Assembly (NCBI GenBank): GCA_012517905.1 | Contig: JAAYUE010000067.1 | Location: 1-42,646, forward strand | Length of the DNA: 42,646 nt | Origin: Clostridiales bacterium | GTDB lineage: Bacteria; Bacillota; Clostridia; Christensenellales; CAG-138 | Direction of reading: 5' to 3' | Notes under the pieces: generated by a model | The model's input: only the letters and a program-made list of their open reading frames with translations | Database searches by the model: none | What the model was told of the DNA's origin: nothing | Part shown: positions 15,542 through 24,701 of the stretch, one piece after another | How the letters are laid out: every line of letters begins with the position of its first letter | Position numbering within the stretch: the stretch's first letter is position 1 | Made by a program: the position numbers and the translations under genes

Positions 15542-16098
15542 CCGGCCTGCCGAAAGGCTACAGAGAAATTCGCCGCATCGATCTGGTGAACAACCGCAGG
15601 GAGGCGCTGCTGATCAACCTGCTGGCGCTGCTGATCGCCGGAGCGGTGACGGCGCTGGGATTCTTGATCTGCCCGCCGTTTTCCGAGGTGGAGATCGGAA
15701 TCCATACGATCCTCGGCATCGTGCTTCTGCTGATCGGCATCCTTCTCTATATGGTGCTGCACGAGGTCGTGCACGGCGTGTTCATGAAAGCGTTTTCCGG
15801 CAGAAAGCCGCGCTATGGATATACCGGTTTTTATGCCTACGCGGGCAGCGACGCACTGTTTGACCGGACGCAGTATATGATCATCGCGTTTGCGCCGGTG
15901 GTGATATTGGGCCTCTTGCTTGCCGTGCTCACGGCGGCGTTTTACGAGGCGGCGTTCTGGTATCTCTACATCATCCAGATCGTCAACCTCTCCGGCGCAG
16001 CGGGCGATCTCTACGTCGGCTGCCTCATCGCCCGCGCGCATAGCGACGTGATGGTGCGGGACACGGGCACGGATATGTCGTTTTATTCGGCGCAGTAA
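15538..16098 (+). CDS. DUF3267 membrane zincin (putative intramembrane metalloprotease)
   Basis: A 186-residue membrane protein with about four hydrophobic segments (24-44, 54-74, 114-136, 138-158). The zinc-protease motif His75-Glu76-x-x-His79 sits at the end of the second segment, and G-A-A-G-D-L near residue 160 is in the place of the third ligand of M50-like enzymes. DUF3267 proteins are predicted membrane metalloproteases with no known substrate. The ATGA overlap with the DUF2087 gene suggests a two-protein module in which the protease acts on, or is controlled by, the partner; that is inference. Confidence 0.85.
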   Translation: MTGLPKGYREIRRIDLVNNRREALLINLLALLIAGAVTALGFLICPPFSEVEIGIHTILGIVLLLIGILLYMVLHEVVHGVFMKAFSGRKPRYGYTGFYAYAGSDALFDRTQYMIIAFAPVVILGLLLAVLTAAFYEAAFWYLYIIQIVNLSGAAGDLYVGCLIARAHSDVMVRDTGTDMSFYSAQ

Positions 16099-16112
16099 CG
16101 CGCGAAGCATAC

Positions 16113-16145
16113 AAACAGCCGCACGGAAAACCGTGCGGCTGTTTT
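16113..16145. terminator. bidirectional terminator between the DUF3267 gene and recA
   Basis: CAGCCGCACGG (16116-16126), AAAA loop, CCGTGCGGCTG (16131-16141), with A3 before and T4 after, extending the stem to 14 bp. It serves both converging genes. Confidence 0.88.
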
Positions 16146-16162
16146 GCTGTCGATCGACTGCG

Positions 16163-17248
16163 TTACTTTTTCTCCGCGGCGGCCTGCGAGGCTTCGGCCG
16201 CGGCCATTGCGCTCTGATTCGCCTTGCGCTTGGCTTCCTGCTCGGCGGCGGCCTGCTTGCGCTCCTCGTCAAACATGGCGCGAATCTGCTTGTCGAGCTT
16301 CTGCGCCAGCTCGGGATTGTCCTTGAGGAAGATGCGCGTGTTGTCACGGCCCTGTCCGATGCGCATCTCGCCGTAGTTATACCACGCGCCGCTCTTCTGG
16401 ATGAGTTTCTTTTCGACCGCGAGGTCCAGCAGCGCGCCCTCTTTCGAGATGCCCTCGCCATAGAGCATATCGAACTCCGCGGACTTGAACGGCGGGGCGA
16501 CCTTGTTTTTGACCACCTTGACGCGCGTGCGGTTGCCGACGATGTCGGTGCCGTTTTTCAGCGCGTCGATGCGGCGAACGTCCAGACGGACGCTGGCGTA
16601 AAACTTGAGCGCTTTGCCGCCCGGCGTGGTCTCGGGGTTGCCGAACATGACGCCGACTTTTTCGCGCAGCTGGTTGATGAAGATGACCACGGTGTTGGAT
16701 TTGTTGATCGCGCCGGTGAGCTTGCGCAGCGCCTGGCTCATGAGCCGCGCCTGCAGGCCGACGTGCGCGTCGCCCATGTCGCCCTCGATCTCCGCCTTCG
16801 GCACGAGCGCGGCCACGGAGTCCACGACCACGACGTCGATGGCGCCGCTGCGTACGAGCGCCTCGGTGATCTCAAGCGCCTGCTCGCCGGTGTCCGGCTG
16901 GGAGACGTAGAGGTCGTCCACGCTGACGCCGAGCGCCTCGGCATAGACGGGATCGAGCGCGTGCTCCGCGTCGATGAACGCCGCCGTGCCGCCAACCTTC
17001 TGCGCCTCCGCGATGATATGCAGGGCGATGGTGGTTTTACCGGAGGACTCCGGCCCGAAGATTTCGACGATTCTGCCGCGCGGAATGCCGCCGACGCCGA
17101 GGGCGTAATCGAGCGGCAGGCACCCGGTCGAGATGGTTGCAACCGGCGTGCGCGCGGCTGCGTCGCCGAGCTTCATGATCGCGCCCTTACCGAACTGCTT
17201 CTCAATTTGACCAAGCGCGATTTCCAATGCTTTTTCTTTTTCGACCAT
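16163..17248 (-). CDS. recA: RecA recombinase
   Basis: A 361-residue recombinase for strand exchange, repair and SOS co-protease function. Walker [10 protein letters not shown] (about 65-73), Walker [11 protein letters not shown], the L1/L2 loops with [15 protein letters not shown], and the conserved end of the core are intact. The C-terminal tail is long, and Ala/Lys/Glu rich, rather than the acidic tail of E. coli. Start at ATG 17248, with AAAGGA 9 nt upstream; an adjacent GTG one codon earlier has worse spacing. It lies downstream of cinA as in many Firmicutes, but also has its own promoter in the 198-bp gap. recX is not next to it. Confidence 0.98.
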   Translation of the reverse strand: MVEKEKALEIALGQIEKQFGKGAIMKLGDAAARTPVATISTGCLPLDYALGVGGIPRGRIVEIFGPESSGKTTIALHIIAEAQKVGGTAAFIDAEHALDPVYAEALGVSVDDLYVSQPDTGEQALEITEALVRSGAIDVVVVDSVAALVPKAEIEGDMGDAHVGLQARLMSQALRKLTGAINKSNTVVIFINQLREKVGVMFGNPETTPGGKALKFYASVRLDVRRIDALKNGTDIVGNRTRVKVVKNKVAPPFKSAEFDMLYGEGISKEGALLDLAVEKKLIQKSGAWYNYGEMRIGQGRDNTRIFLKDNPELAQKLDKQIRAMFDEERKQAAAEQEAKRKANQSAMAAAEASQAAAEKK

Positions 17249-17373
17249 CACAGTATTCCTTTCGTTCGTTGCAATCTATCGATTCGCCGCGTGCCGTCGG
17301 GCTGGCGGCTTCCGCACCTCGGACGCGTGCCAAAACTGCGGGATGGGAACAAATGATCGCATGATTTCAAGTC

Positions 17374-17382
17374 ATTATAGCA
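17374..17382 (-). promoter_or_regulatory. extended -10 promoter of recA
   Basis: On the minus strand TGCTATAAT (TG-N-consensus TATAAT) lies about 125 nt before the recA ATG. No good -35 is seen. I searched 17252-17446 for the Gram-positive SOS box (CGAAC-N4-GTTCG) and did not see one. Confidence 0.6.
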
Positions 17383-17446
17383 CGAAACGCTGCGGCGCGT
17401 ACAGCGTTTTTTTGCCGGATTTCGGCGGGTTTCATCGACCGCCGAA

Positions 17447-18679
17447 TCAGAGGCAGAGCTTTCTGCGCAGCATGTCGAAAGCGTGCAGCGTCGCAATTTC
17501 GCGAATGCGCGCGCGCTCGCCGTGAAGCTGGATGCGCTTGACGACGACGCTGCCTTCGCAGGCGAGCGCGATGTAGACCGTTCCGACGGGGTCCTGCTCC
17601 GTGCCGCCGTCCGGCCCGGCAAAGCCCGTCGTCGCCAGCGCGTAGTTCGCGCCGGAGGAGCGGCGCATGCCCTCGGCCATCTCCTTGGCGCATTGCTCGC
17701 TGACCGCGCCGAACTGCTCCAGCGTTTCCTGCCGTACGCCGAGGCGGCGCGCCTTTGCCTCGTCGGAATACGCCACGCAGCCTTCGAGCAAAAATTTCGA
17801 GCAGCCGGGGATGGCGACGAGTTCGCTTGCGATCAGTCCGCCCGTGCAGCTCTCTGCAACGGCGAGCGTGACGCTGTCGTCCGTGAGCATGCGCGCGCAG
17901 GTCTCCGGCAGGGATTCGCCGACGGTGGAGTAGACGATGTCCCCGAGCCGGCCGATGATCTCGCCGATCATGGGCAGAGCCAGCGCCTCGCCCTCCGCTT
18001 CGCTCTGGCAGAGCGCCGTGACGCGCAGCGTGACCTCGCCGGTCTTGACATAGGGCGCGACGGTCGGGTTTGTCTGGTGCTCGATGATGTCCTTGAGCTC
18101 ATAGGTGACGGAGGACTCGCCTTTGCCGAAGATGCGCAGCTCGCGCGTGTAGAGCTTGCTGCCGCTCATGCGCTCGAGATAGGGCATCACGTGGTTTTGA
18201 AACATGGGGAAGAGCTCCCTCGGCGGCCCGGGCAGCAAGATCGCCGTCTTGTCCTCGGCGCTCATGATACAGCCGGGCGCGGTGCCGAATTCGTTCGGCA
18301 GAATGACGGCGCTTTTGGGAAAGCTCGCCTGCTTGAGATTGTTCGGCGTAAAGCTGTAGCCGCGGGCGGCGAAATAGCGCTCCAGCCGCTCGACCTCTTC
18401 GGGAATTGGTTCGACGGTCAGCCCGAGCGCGGCGGCGACGGTCTCCTTGGTCAAATCGTCGTCCGTGGGCCCGAGGCCGCCGGTGAAGACGACCACGTCC
18501 GAACGCTCCACCGCCTGATGTACGACCGAGGTGAGACGCTTGACGTTGTCTCCGACGGTCGTGTGGTAAAACACCTGAAAACCGAGCGGGGCAAGCCGCT
18601 GGGCGATGAACTGCGCGTCCGTATTCACGACCTGCCCCATGAGAAGTTCTGTTCCGACCGATACGATTTCCGCTACCAT
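17447..18679 (-). CDS. cinA: CinA: competence/damage-inducible protein, NMN deamidase
   Basis: A 410-residue two-domain protein. The N-terminal MoCF-like domain (1-170) has the V-G-T-E-L-L-x-G and F-T-G-G-L-G-P-T-D-D-D patterns; the C-terminal amidohydrolase domain (about 255-410) has A-E-S-C-T-G-G and T-G-x-A-G-P-D-G-G. Family members hydrolyse nicotinamide mononucleotide and ADP-ribose as part of pyridine nucleotide salvage. Start at ATG 18679; a GTG four codons upstream lies on top of the only RBS-like run (AGGAAG). Preceded by pgsA and followed by recA, the usual Firmicutes order. Confidence 0.95.
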   Translation of the reverse strand: MVAEIVSVGTELLMGQVVNTDAQFIAQRLAPLGFQVFYHTTVGDNVKRLTSVVHQAVERSDVVVFTGGLGPTDDDLTKETVAAALGLTVEPIPEEVERLERYFAARGYSFTPNNLKQASFPKSAVILPNEFGTAPGCIMSAEDKTAILLPGPPRELFPMFQNHVMPYLERMSGSKLYTRELRIFGKGESSVTYELKDIIEHQTNPTVAPYVKTGEVTLRVTALCQSEAEGEALALPMIGEIIGRLGDIVYSTVGESLPETCARMLTDDSVTLAVAESCTGGLIASELVAIPGCSKFLLEGCVAYSDEAKARRLGVRQETLEQFGAVSEQCAKEMAEGMRRSSGANYALATTGFAGPDGGTEQDPVGTVYIALACEGSVVVKRIQLHGERARIREIATLHAFDMLRRKLCL

Positions 18680-18750
18680 AATTTGATGCACTTCCTATTC
18701 CGGCGCGGCAGATGCCGCGAAATTCGCGAGGTTCAGGGACTATTGCGCGG

Positions 18751-19338
18751 TCAGTTCCAGTCGACCGCGTTGCGATTGGAGACGATGTAGTCCACGGCGG
18801 ACCAGACGGTGAAGACCGCGGCGGTGCACATCACACCGAAATCAAAGCGAAAGTTCCACAGGGAGAAAATCGGGTTGCCGAGCAGCGTCGCGAGAATCGC
18901 GACCACCTGCAGGCCACTCTTGAGCTTGCCGAGCCAGTTGGCGGCGATCACCTTTCCGCTGTTCGCCGTGACGAGGCGGAAGCCGGAAACGATGATTTCG
19001 CGCCCGACGAATATGATGCAGAGCACGGGGTGGAGCATGCCGTTGTAGGTCATCATGATGAACGCCGAGCAAAACAGCAGCTTGTCCGCGATGGGGTCCA
19101 TGAGCTTGCCGAAGTTTGTGACCAGATTGCGCTTTCGCGCGATGTAGCCGTCCACGATATCCGTCATGTCCGCGATAAAGAAGATCGCCGCGGCGTAGTA
19201 GTTCCAGCCGTTGAGCCGTCCTTCCAGAAAGAAGGCCGCGACCAGCAGCGGGACGAGCACCATCCGAAAGATCGTCAGTTTGTTTGGAAGGTTCAGCTTT
19301 TCCCGCTTCGGTTCCGCGGAGGGTGCATTCTGTTCCAT
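18751..19338 (-). CDS. pgsA: CDP-diacylglycerol-glycerol-3-phosphate 3-phosphatidyltransferase
   Basis: A 195-residue membrane enzyme that makes phosphatidylglycerol phosphate. The CDP-alcohol transferase signature D-x2-D-G-x2-A-R-x8-G-x3-D-x3-D is complete, starting in D-I-V-D-G-Y-I-A-R, and there are about five hydrophobic segments. The first 25 residues are a charged, non-conserved extension. Start at ATG 19338 with CGAGG upstream; a TTG at 19386 overlapping the rimO stop would extend it by 16 residues. Neighbours rimO and cinA support the assignment. Confidence 0.93.
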   Translation of the reverse strand: MEQNAPSAEPKREKLNLPNKLTIFRMVLVPLLVAAFFLEGRLNGWNYYAAAIFFIADMTDIVDGYIARKRNLVTNFGKLMDPIADKLLFCSAFIMMTYNGMLHPVLCIIFVGREIIVSGFRLVTANSGKVIAANWLGKLKSGLQVVAILATLLGNPIFSLWNFRFDFGVMCTAAVFTVWSAVDYIVSNRNAVDWN

Positions 19339-19382
19339 GGTTTCATACCTCGTGTTTCCAAACGGCTTGTCGTCGTCGATTG

Positions 19383-20675
19383 TCAAACGATTCGTTCGCC
19401 GATCATGTCGTATTCTTCCGCGCCTGTCAGGCGCGCGCGCACATAGCTGCCCGCCGGAATTTCTCCCGCGCCGGAGAGCAGTATCTTGCCGTCCACGTCC
19501 GGCGCCTCGGCGTAGCTGCGCCCGTAGGCGGTCGATCCGTCCGCGCCCTCGATCAGCACCTCGACTTCGGTGCCGATTCTGCGCTCGTTTCTTGCGCGGG
19601 AGATCGGCTGCTGCGTCTCCATCAGGCGGGCAAGGCGTTCGTGCCGGATATGCTCCGGCACCTGATCCGGCATGGAGGCCGCCGCGGTGCCCTCCTCGGG
19701 GGAAAAGGCAAACGCGCCGACGCGGTCGAACGGATGCTCTTGCAGAAAGCGCAGCATGGCCTCAAAGTGCGCTTCCGTCTCGCCGGGAAAGCCGACCATC
19801 AGCGTGGTGCGCAGCATGAAATCCGGCGCACGATCTGCGACGTAGTCGAGCACGCGGCGGATGTGCGCCTGATCGCCGCGGCGGCGCATGCGGCGCAGCA
19901 GTTCGTCCTCGGTGTGCTGCAGCGGCATGTCGAGATAGGCTGCGATCTTGTCGCTGCCGCGAAAGCGGTCGATCAACGCGGGCGTGACCGTGTCGGGATA
20001 GGTATACAGCACGCGCAGCCAGTGAATCTCGTCTATGCGCTCGAGCCGCGAGAGCAGCTCGCTCAGCATCGGCCGGCCGTAGCGGTCTACGCCGTAGCCG
20101 GAGGTGTCCTGCGCGATCAGCGTCAGCTCCGTTACGCCGCCGTCCGCGAGGCGCTTTGCTTCGTCCACGAGGTCCTCGATCGGTTCGCTGGCGAGGTCGC
20201 CGCGGATGAGCGGAATCGCGCAATAGGCGCAGCGGTTGTCGCAGCCGTCCGCAATGCGCAGATATGCGCTGTACGGCGGGGTGGTGAGCACGCGCGCGCT
20301 CTTCGGGCCGCATTGCGGCGCGTCTTCCGCGCCGCCGAGCAGGCGGGGGAGCGTTTCGTATTCGCGGACGCCGAGCAGAAGATCGATCTCCGGCATAGCC
20401 TCCTGAAGCTCTTTACGATAGCGTTCGGAGAGGCAGCCGGTGACGACGAGGCGCGCGCATCTGCCGCCCTGCTTGTACCGCGCCATTTCGAGGATGGCGT
20501 CGATCGACTCCTGCTTTGCGCTCTCGATGAAGCCGCAGGTGTTGACGATCAGGACGTCCGCGTCCTGCGGCGCATTGGTGATCTCGTGTCCTGCGGAAAC
20601 GAGGATGCCGAGCATGCGCTCGGTGTCCACCTGGTTTTTCGCGCAGCCGAGCGAGATCACGCCGACGGTTGCCAT
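19383..20675 (-). CDS. rimO: ribosomal protein uS12 methylthiotransferase RimO
   Basis: A 430-residue radical-SAM enzyme that methylthiolates an aspartate of ribosomal protein S12. The N-terminal UPF0004 domain holds three cluster cysteines (G-C-A-K-N, N-T-C-G-F, T-G-C-L). The radical-SAM motif is C-D-N-R-C-A-Y-C, followed by A-I-P-L-I-R-G, which favours RimO over MiaB. The last 65 residues form a TRAM domain. AAGGAG precedes ATG 20675. It sits between ftsK and pgsA, spaced 61 and 44 bp. Confidence 0.96.
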   Translation of the reverse strand: MATVGVISLGCAKNQVDTERMLGILVSAGHEITNAPQDADVLIVNTCGFIESAKQESIDAILEMARYKQGGRCARLVVTGCLSERYRKELQEAMPEIDLLLGVREYETLPRLLGGAEDAPQCGPKSARVLTTPPYSAYLRIADGCDNRCAYCAIPLIRGDLASEPIEDLVDEAKRLADGGVTELTLIAQDTSGYGVDRYGRPMLSELLSRLERIDEIHWLRVLYTYPDTVTPALIDRFRGSDKIAAYLDMPLQHTEDELLRRMRRRGDQAHIRRVLDYVADRAPDFMLRTTLMVGFPGETEAHFEAMLRFLQEHPFDRVGAFAFSPEEGTAAASMPDQVPEHIRHERLARLMETQQPISRARNERRIGTEVEVLIEGADGSTAYGRSYAEAPDVDGKILLSGAGEIPAGSYVRARLTGAEEYDMIGERIV

Positions 20676-20736
20676 AGATTCGATGCTCCTTTATTGGTCG
20701 TACCGGCGCAATCCATCCGCCGGAAGGGGGGCTCTG

Positions 20737-23424
20737 TTATTCGTCGTCCCGGTAAAAGTTCATCATGGGATTCGGTTCGCGCTCCTGCGCCGGCGGGTCG
20801 GCCACGGGGGTGCCGTCTCCGAAGAGCTCCTCGAGCTCCGCGCGCTTGATGAGCACCTCGCGCGCCTTGCTGCCGTTGAAGCCGGAAATATAGCCTTTTT
20901 GCTCCATGATGTCGATGAGGCGCGAGGCGCGCGCGTATCCCACGCGGAGCCTCCGCTGAATCATGCTGGTGCTGGCCTGTCCGTGCTCGAAAACCACGCG
21001 CACCGCCTCGCCGAGCAGGTCGTCCTCCTGCTTGCCCTCGCCGAACACGCCGCCGGTCGCCCCGCTCTTTTCGAGCGCGGAAACGTCGTCGAGTATCTGG
21101 TCGTCGAAGGTCGGGCGGCTTGCGCTCTGGCGGAAGTGCGCAACGACGCGTTCCACCTCTTCGTCCGACACATAGGCGCACTGCAAACGGGTGGGCTTTG
21201 CCGAGCCGTCGGGGTGAAAGAGCATGTCGCCGTGGCCGAGCAGCTTTTCCGCGCCGCCCATGTCGAGGATGATGCGGCTGTTGGTTGCGGAACTGACGGC
21301 GAACGCCGCGCGGGAGGGGATGTTCGCCTTGATCAGGCCGGTGATAACCGTCGCGTCCGGCCGCTGGGTCGCGAGGATGAGATGGATGCCCGCCGCGCGG
21401 CCGAGCTGCGCGATGCGGCGGATGCTGTCCTCCACCTCGTCCGGCGCGATCATCATGAGATCGGCCAGCTCGTCGATGATAACCACGATGCGCGGCAGGC
21501 GCTCCTGCGGGGTGTCCACGCGCTCGTTGTAGCGGTCGATGTTTCTCGCGTTTTGCGCGGAAAAGAGCTTATAGCGGTCGGTCATCTCCTTGACCGCCCA
21601 GCGCATCGCGCCCGCGGCCTTCTTTGGCTCGGTCACGACGGGGATGAGCAGGTGCGGCAGGGAACCGTACATGGTCATCTCGACCATCTTCGGGTCGACG
21701 AGGATGAACCGCACGTCCGCCGGGGAGGACTTGTACACCATCGAAACGATGATGTCGTTGATGCAGACGCTCTTGCCGGAGCCCGTCGCGCCCGCGATGA
21801 GCATATGCGGCATGCGTGTGAGGTCGGCAACGATGATCTTCCCGCTCGCCTCGCGCCCGAGCGCCATGGTGACGGGGGAGGCGCCGTTGCGAAACTCCTT
21901 GCTCTCCAGAATGTCCCGCAGCACCACGAGCGTGGAGCCCTTGTTCGGAATCTCGATGCCGATGGCATTTTTGCCGGGAATCGGCGCCTCCATACGGAGG
22001 CGCGGCGCGGCAAGCGCCATGGTGATGTCGTTTTGCAGCGCCGTGATGCGCGAGATGCGCGTGCCCGGCGCGGGCTGAATCTCGATGCGCGTCAGCGCGG
22101 GGCCGACGGCGATGTTGGTTACCTGCGCGTTGATGCGGAAGCTCTGGAGCGTATCGATCAAAATCCGCGCCTTTTCCTCCGGCGTGTCGGACTCGTCGTC
22201 CAGTTTGGCGCCTGGTTTGTTGAGCAGCTCCATCGAGGGCGCGTGATACTGTCCGTCGCCGATGATGACCTCGGGCTGCGTCTTTTTCTTCTCGGCGGGC
22301 TGCTGCTTTGCGCCCGGCTGACGCGCGGGCATGCCCTCGCGCGCGGCGGGTTTTGCCTTAGCGGCGGGCGTCGCGCCAAACAGCGGGGAGGGGTCCGGCA
22401 GTTGCTGGATGGGCTTTGGCATGGCGCCGCCGGGTTTGACCACGAGGGGCACGTCGTCTCCGGGTTCGAAGTCGAGGTCGTCCCAGATGTCGCTGCGAAT
22501 CTTTTCCGGCGTTTTCGTTTTGGCGCGTTCGCCGGTCTTGGTTACAAACCCACCCTTTTCTTCGCCAAACGCGCTCAGCTCGCCGTCCTTTGCCAGAGCG
22601 GCCTTGCCCTTCTTCGGCTTTGCGGGTTTTTCAAAGAGATCGATGTCCAGATCGTCGTCCGGTCTGGCGCGTCGACTTTTCGTCTTCTTCGGTTCAACCG
22701 TCGCCTCCGGCAGCGCGGCGCGCTTCGCCTTGCCGGCGAGCCTGGGCTGCTCTTCTTCGAGCGTGAGCGTAAACAGGGGCTTTTCCTCGCGCGCTTCGCG
22801 TTCCACGCTGCGTTCGCGCGTGTTTTCCACGGCGTCCACGACCTTTTGCGTGAGAACGTCCGAAGCGTCCCGAATGGAAAAGCCGGTGATTTTGATGAGG
22901 CAGATGAGAAGCAGCGCGATGCTGAGGATGTACGTCAGCGTCGCCCCGCCGAGCTTGAGCAGCGGATAGCTGAGCACCGCGCCGATGAAGCCGCCGCCGA
23001 GATGCGCGTTCTGGCCGATATACAGCGCTTCATTGATATAGTCCATGTACTCTACGGTGTCGAAAGGCTGGCTGCGCGCGGTGTTGAACAGCGTCACGAG
23101 CGCAAGGATGCTCAAGAGCAGATACCAGCCCGAGCCGTTGAGGCGCGCATTCGCGCTGCCGCGGATGTAGATGACGCCCACGCCGATGAGGATGACCGGC
23201 AGGACATAGGCAATTACGCCGATCATGCCGAACAGCGCTTTTCCGAGCATTTCGCCGAGGTAGCCGGCGGCGGAGAAAAAGAGATACGCCGCCGCGAGAA
23301 TGCCCGCGGCGATCAAAAGAACGCCGCTCGCTTCCGACGCGGCTTTATCGCGCGCCTGATTGGCTTTTCGCGTGTCGGCGGCCTTTCTGCCGCTGGATGT
23401 TTCGTTGACTGCTTTGGATGCCAA
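20737..23424 (-). CDS. ftsK: FtsK/SpoIIIE DNA translocase
   Basis: An 895-residue septal DNA pump. After a basic N-terminus, four membrane helices lie at about residues 35-185. A low-complexity Lys/Glu/Pro linker follows (about 205-420). The alpha/beta motor has Walker A G-A-T-G-S-G-K-S-V and Walker B V-V-I-I-D-E-L-A-D-L. The C-terminal gamma winged helix (about 820-880) reads DNA polarity sequences. Start is uncertain: TTG 23424 has AAAGGA 12 nt upstream, while a TTG at 23559 falls on the predicted transcription start and has no RBS. SpoIIIE and FtsK cannot be separated by sequence alone. First gene of the block leading to recA. Confidence 0.94.
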   Translation of the reverse strand: MASKAVNETSSGRKAADTRKANQARDKAASEASGVLLIAAGILAAAYLFFSAAGYLGEMLGKALFGMIGVIAYVLPVILIGVGVIYIRGSANARLNGSGWYLLLSILALVTLFNTARSQPFDTVEYMDYINEALYIGQNAHLGGGFIGAVLSYPLLKLGGATLTYILSIALLLICLIKITGFSIRDASDVLTQKVVDAVENTRERSVEREAREEKPLFTLTLEEEQPRLAGKAKRAALPEATVEPKKTKSRRARPDDDLDIDLFEKPAKPKKGKAALAKDGELSAFGEEKGGFVTKTGERAKTKTPEKIRSDIWDDLDFEPGDDVPLVVKPGGAMPKPIQQLPDPSPLFGATPAAKAKPAAREGMPARQPGAKQQPAEKKKTQPEVIIGDGQYHAPSMELLNKPGAKLDDESDTPEEKARILIDTLQSFRINAQVTNIAVGPALTRIEIQPAPGTRISRITALQNDITMALAAPRLRMEAPIPGKNAIGIEIPNKGSTLVVLRDILESKEFRNGASPVTMALGREASGKIIVADLTRMPHMLIAGATGSGKSVCINDIIVSMVYKSSPADVRFILVDPKMVEMTMYGSLPHLLIPVVTEPKKAAGAMRWAVKEMTDRYKLFSAQNARNIDRYNERVDTPQERLPRIVVIIDELADLMMIAPDEVEDSIRRIAQLGRAAGIHLILATQRPDATVITGLIKANIPSRAAFAVSSATNSRIILDMGGAEKLLGHGDMLFHPDGSAKPTRLQCAYVSDEEVERVVAHFRQSASRPTFDDQILDDVSALEKSGATGGVFGEGKQEDDLLGEAVRVVFEHGQASTSMIQRRLRVGYARASRLIDIMEQKGYISGFNGSKAREVLIKRAELEELFGDGTPVADPPAQEREPNPMMNFYRDDE

Positions 23425-23570
23425 AGATGCTTTCAATCCTTTCTGTTTCGGTCCAAGACGGGTTGTTGTCTCATCGCTCTGCGCCGCCGGTGAGAGGCGA
23501 AAACGCACTTGGTTGGGCCGCGCGGTTCCGGCACGGCGGTAAAGCGGATATTTTGCCAAAATATCAATTT

Positions 23571-23599
23571 ATTATACAACATATTGCGGTAAACTGCAA
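23571..23599 (-). promoter_or_regulatory. promoter of the ftsK-rimO-pgsA-cinA block
   Basis: On the minus strand, TTGCAG (23599-23594), 17-nt spacer, consensus TATAAT (23576-23571). Its position implies that ftsK does not start at the most upstream in-frame codon. Confidence 0.7.
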
Positions 23600-23679
23600 C
23601 GCAACGCACAGGATAAGAACCCGAGGGATAAAATTTGAACAATCCCGGGAATCCGCCCGCGCGCAATCGGCGCGCTCGC

Positions 23680-23708
23680 TTGTCAGCCCGCGGCAAATGC
23701 GCTATACT
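23680..23708 (+). promoter_or_regulatory. promoter of the dehydrogenase-SIMPL operon
   Basis: TTGTCA (23680-23685), 17-nt spacer, TATACT (23703-23708). It is divergent from the ftsK promoter, about 80 bp away. Confidence 0.7.
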
Positions 23709-23740
23709 TTGTGGTAAGCCAAATCGGCCTGGAGAAACGA

Positions 23741-24697
23741 ATGAACATTGTGATTCTCGACGCGTATTCCGTCAACCCCGGGGACATCGACTGGGCGCCG
23801 ATCGAACGCTTCGGCAGCCTCAAGGTATATGACAACACACCGGCGGACGAGGTCGCGGCGCGCCTGAAGGATGCGGACGTCGTGTTTACCAACCGTGAGC
23901 GAATCGGGGAGGCGGAGTTTGCCGCCGCGCCGAATCTGCGATTTCTCGGCCTGTTTGCAACCGGCTACGATAAGATCGACCTCGCCGCCGCAAGAAAGCG
24001 CGGCGTCGCCGTTTGCAACGTGCCCGGCTATTCCACCGATTCGGTCGCGCAGCACGCAATCGCGCTGCTGCTCGAACTCACCAACCGCACGCGCGCGCTG
24101 GACGCGGAGGTGCGAAAAGGCCGCTGGACGCTGCGTCCCGGCGACTGCGCCTGGGACGAGCCGATCGTTGCGCTTTCCGGCAAGACGTTCGGCGTGCTCG
24201 GCACCGGCGCCATCGGGTGCGCGGCGGCGCGTATCGCGGGCGCGCTGGGCATGCGCGTCATCGGCCACAGTCGGAGCAGACGGGCGGCGTTTGCCGGAAC
24301 ATATGTGTCCCTCGAAGAACTGTTCGGCCAAAGCGACGTGCTCTCGCTGCACTGCGCGGCGAGCGAGGAAACGCGCGGCATCGTCAACCGCGACACGCTT
24401 GCAAAAATGAAGCGCAGCGCGATATTGATCAACACCGCGCGCGGCGCGCTGGTTGAATCCGGCGATCTTGCCGAGGCACTCAATAAAGGAACGATATATG
24501 CCGCGGGCGTGGACGTCGTTTCCAGCGAGCCGATCCGGCCGGACGATCCGCTGCTCGGCGCCAAAAACTGTCTGATTACGCCGCACGTGGCATGGATGCC
24601 CGTGGACGTCAGAAAACGGCTCGTGGAGATCGCGGCCGAAAACCTGAACGCATTTCTGAACGGAACCCGTCTCAATCGCGTGGATCTGGAGGGATGA
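23741..24697 (+). CDS. D-isomer-specific 2-hydroxyacid dehydrogenase (NAD-dependent)
   Basis: A 318-residue oxidoreductase interconverting a 2-keto acid and its D-2-hydroxy acid. The Rossmann motif is G-V-L-G-T-G-A-I-G near residue 145. Catalytic Arg (N-T-A-R-G-A), Glu (S-S-E-P) and His (T-P-H-V-A-W) are all present. It resembles the glycerate/hydroxypyruvate-type branch; the substrate is not certain. Start at ATG 23741 with GGAG 7 nt upstream, chosen over a GTG ten codons earlier that lies close to the -10. The next gene begins 4 bp after the stop. Confidence 0.88.
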   Translation: MNIVILDAYSVNPGDIDWAPIERFGSLKVYDNTPADEVAARLKDADVVFTNRERIGEAEFAAAPNLRFLGLFATGYDKIDLAAARKRGVAVCNVPGYSTDSVAQHAIALLLELTNRTRALDAEVRKGRWTLRPGDCAWDEPIVALSGKTFGVLGTGAIGCAAARIAGALGMRVIGHSRSRRAAFAGTYVSLEELFGQSDVLSLHCAASEETRGIVNRDTLAKMKRSAILINTARGALVESGDLAEALNKGTIYAAGVDVVSSEPIRPDDPLLGAKNCLITPHVAWMPVDVRKRLVEIAAENLNAFLNGTRLNRVDLEG

Positions 24698-24701
24698 CGA
24701 T

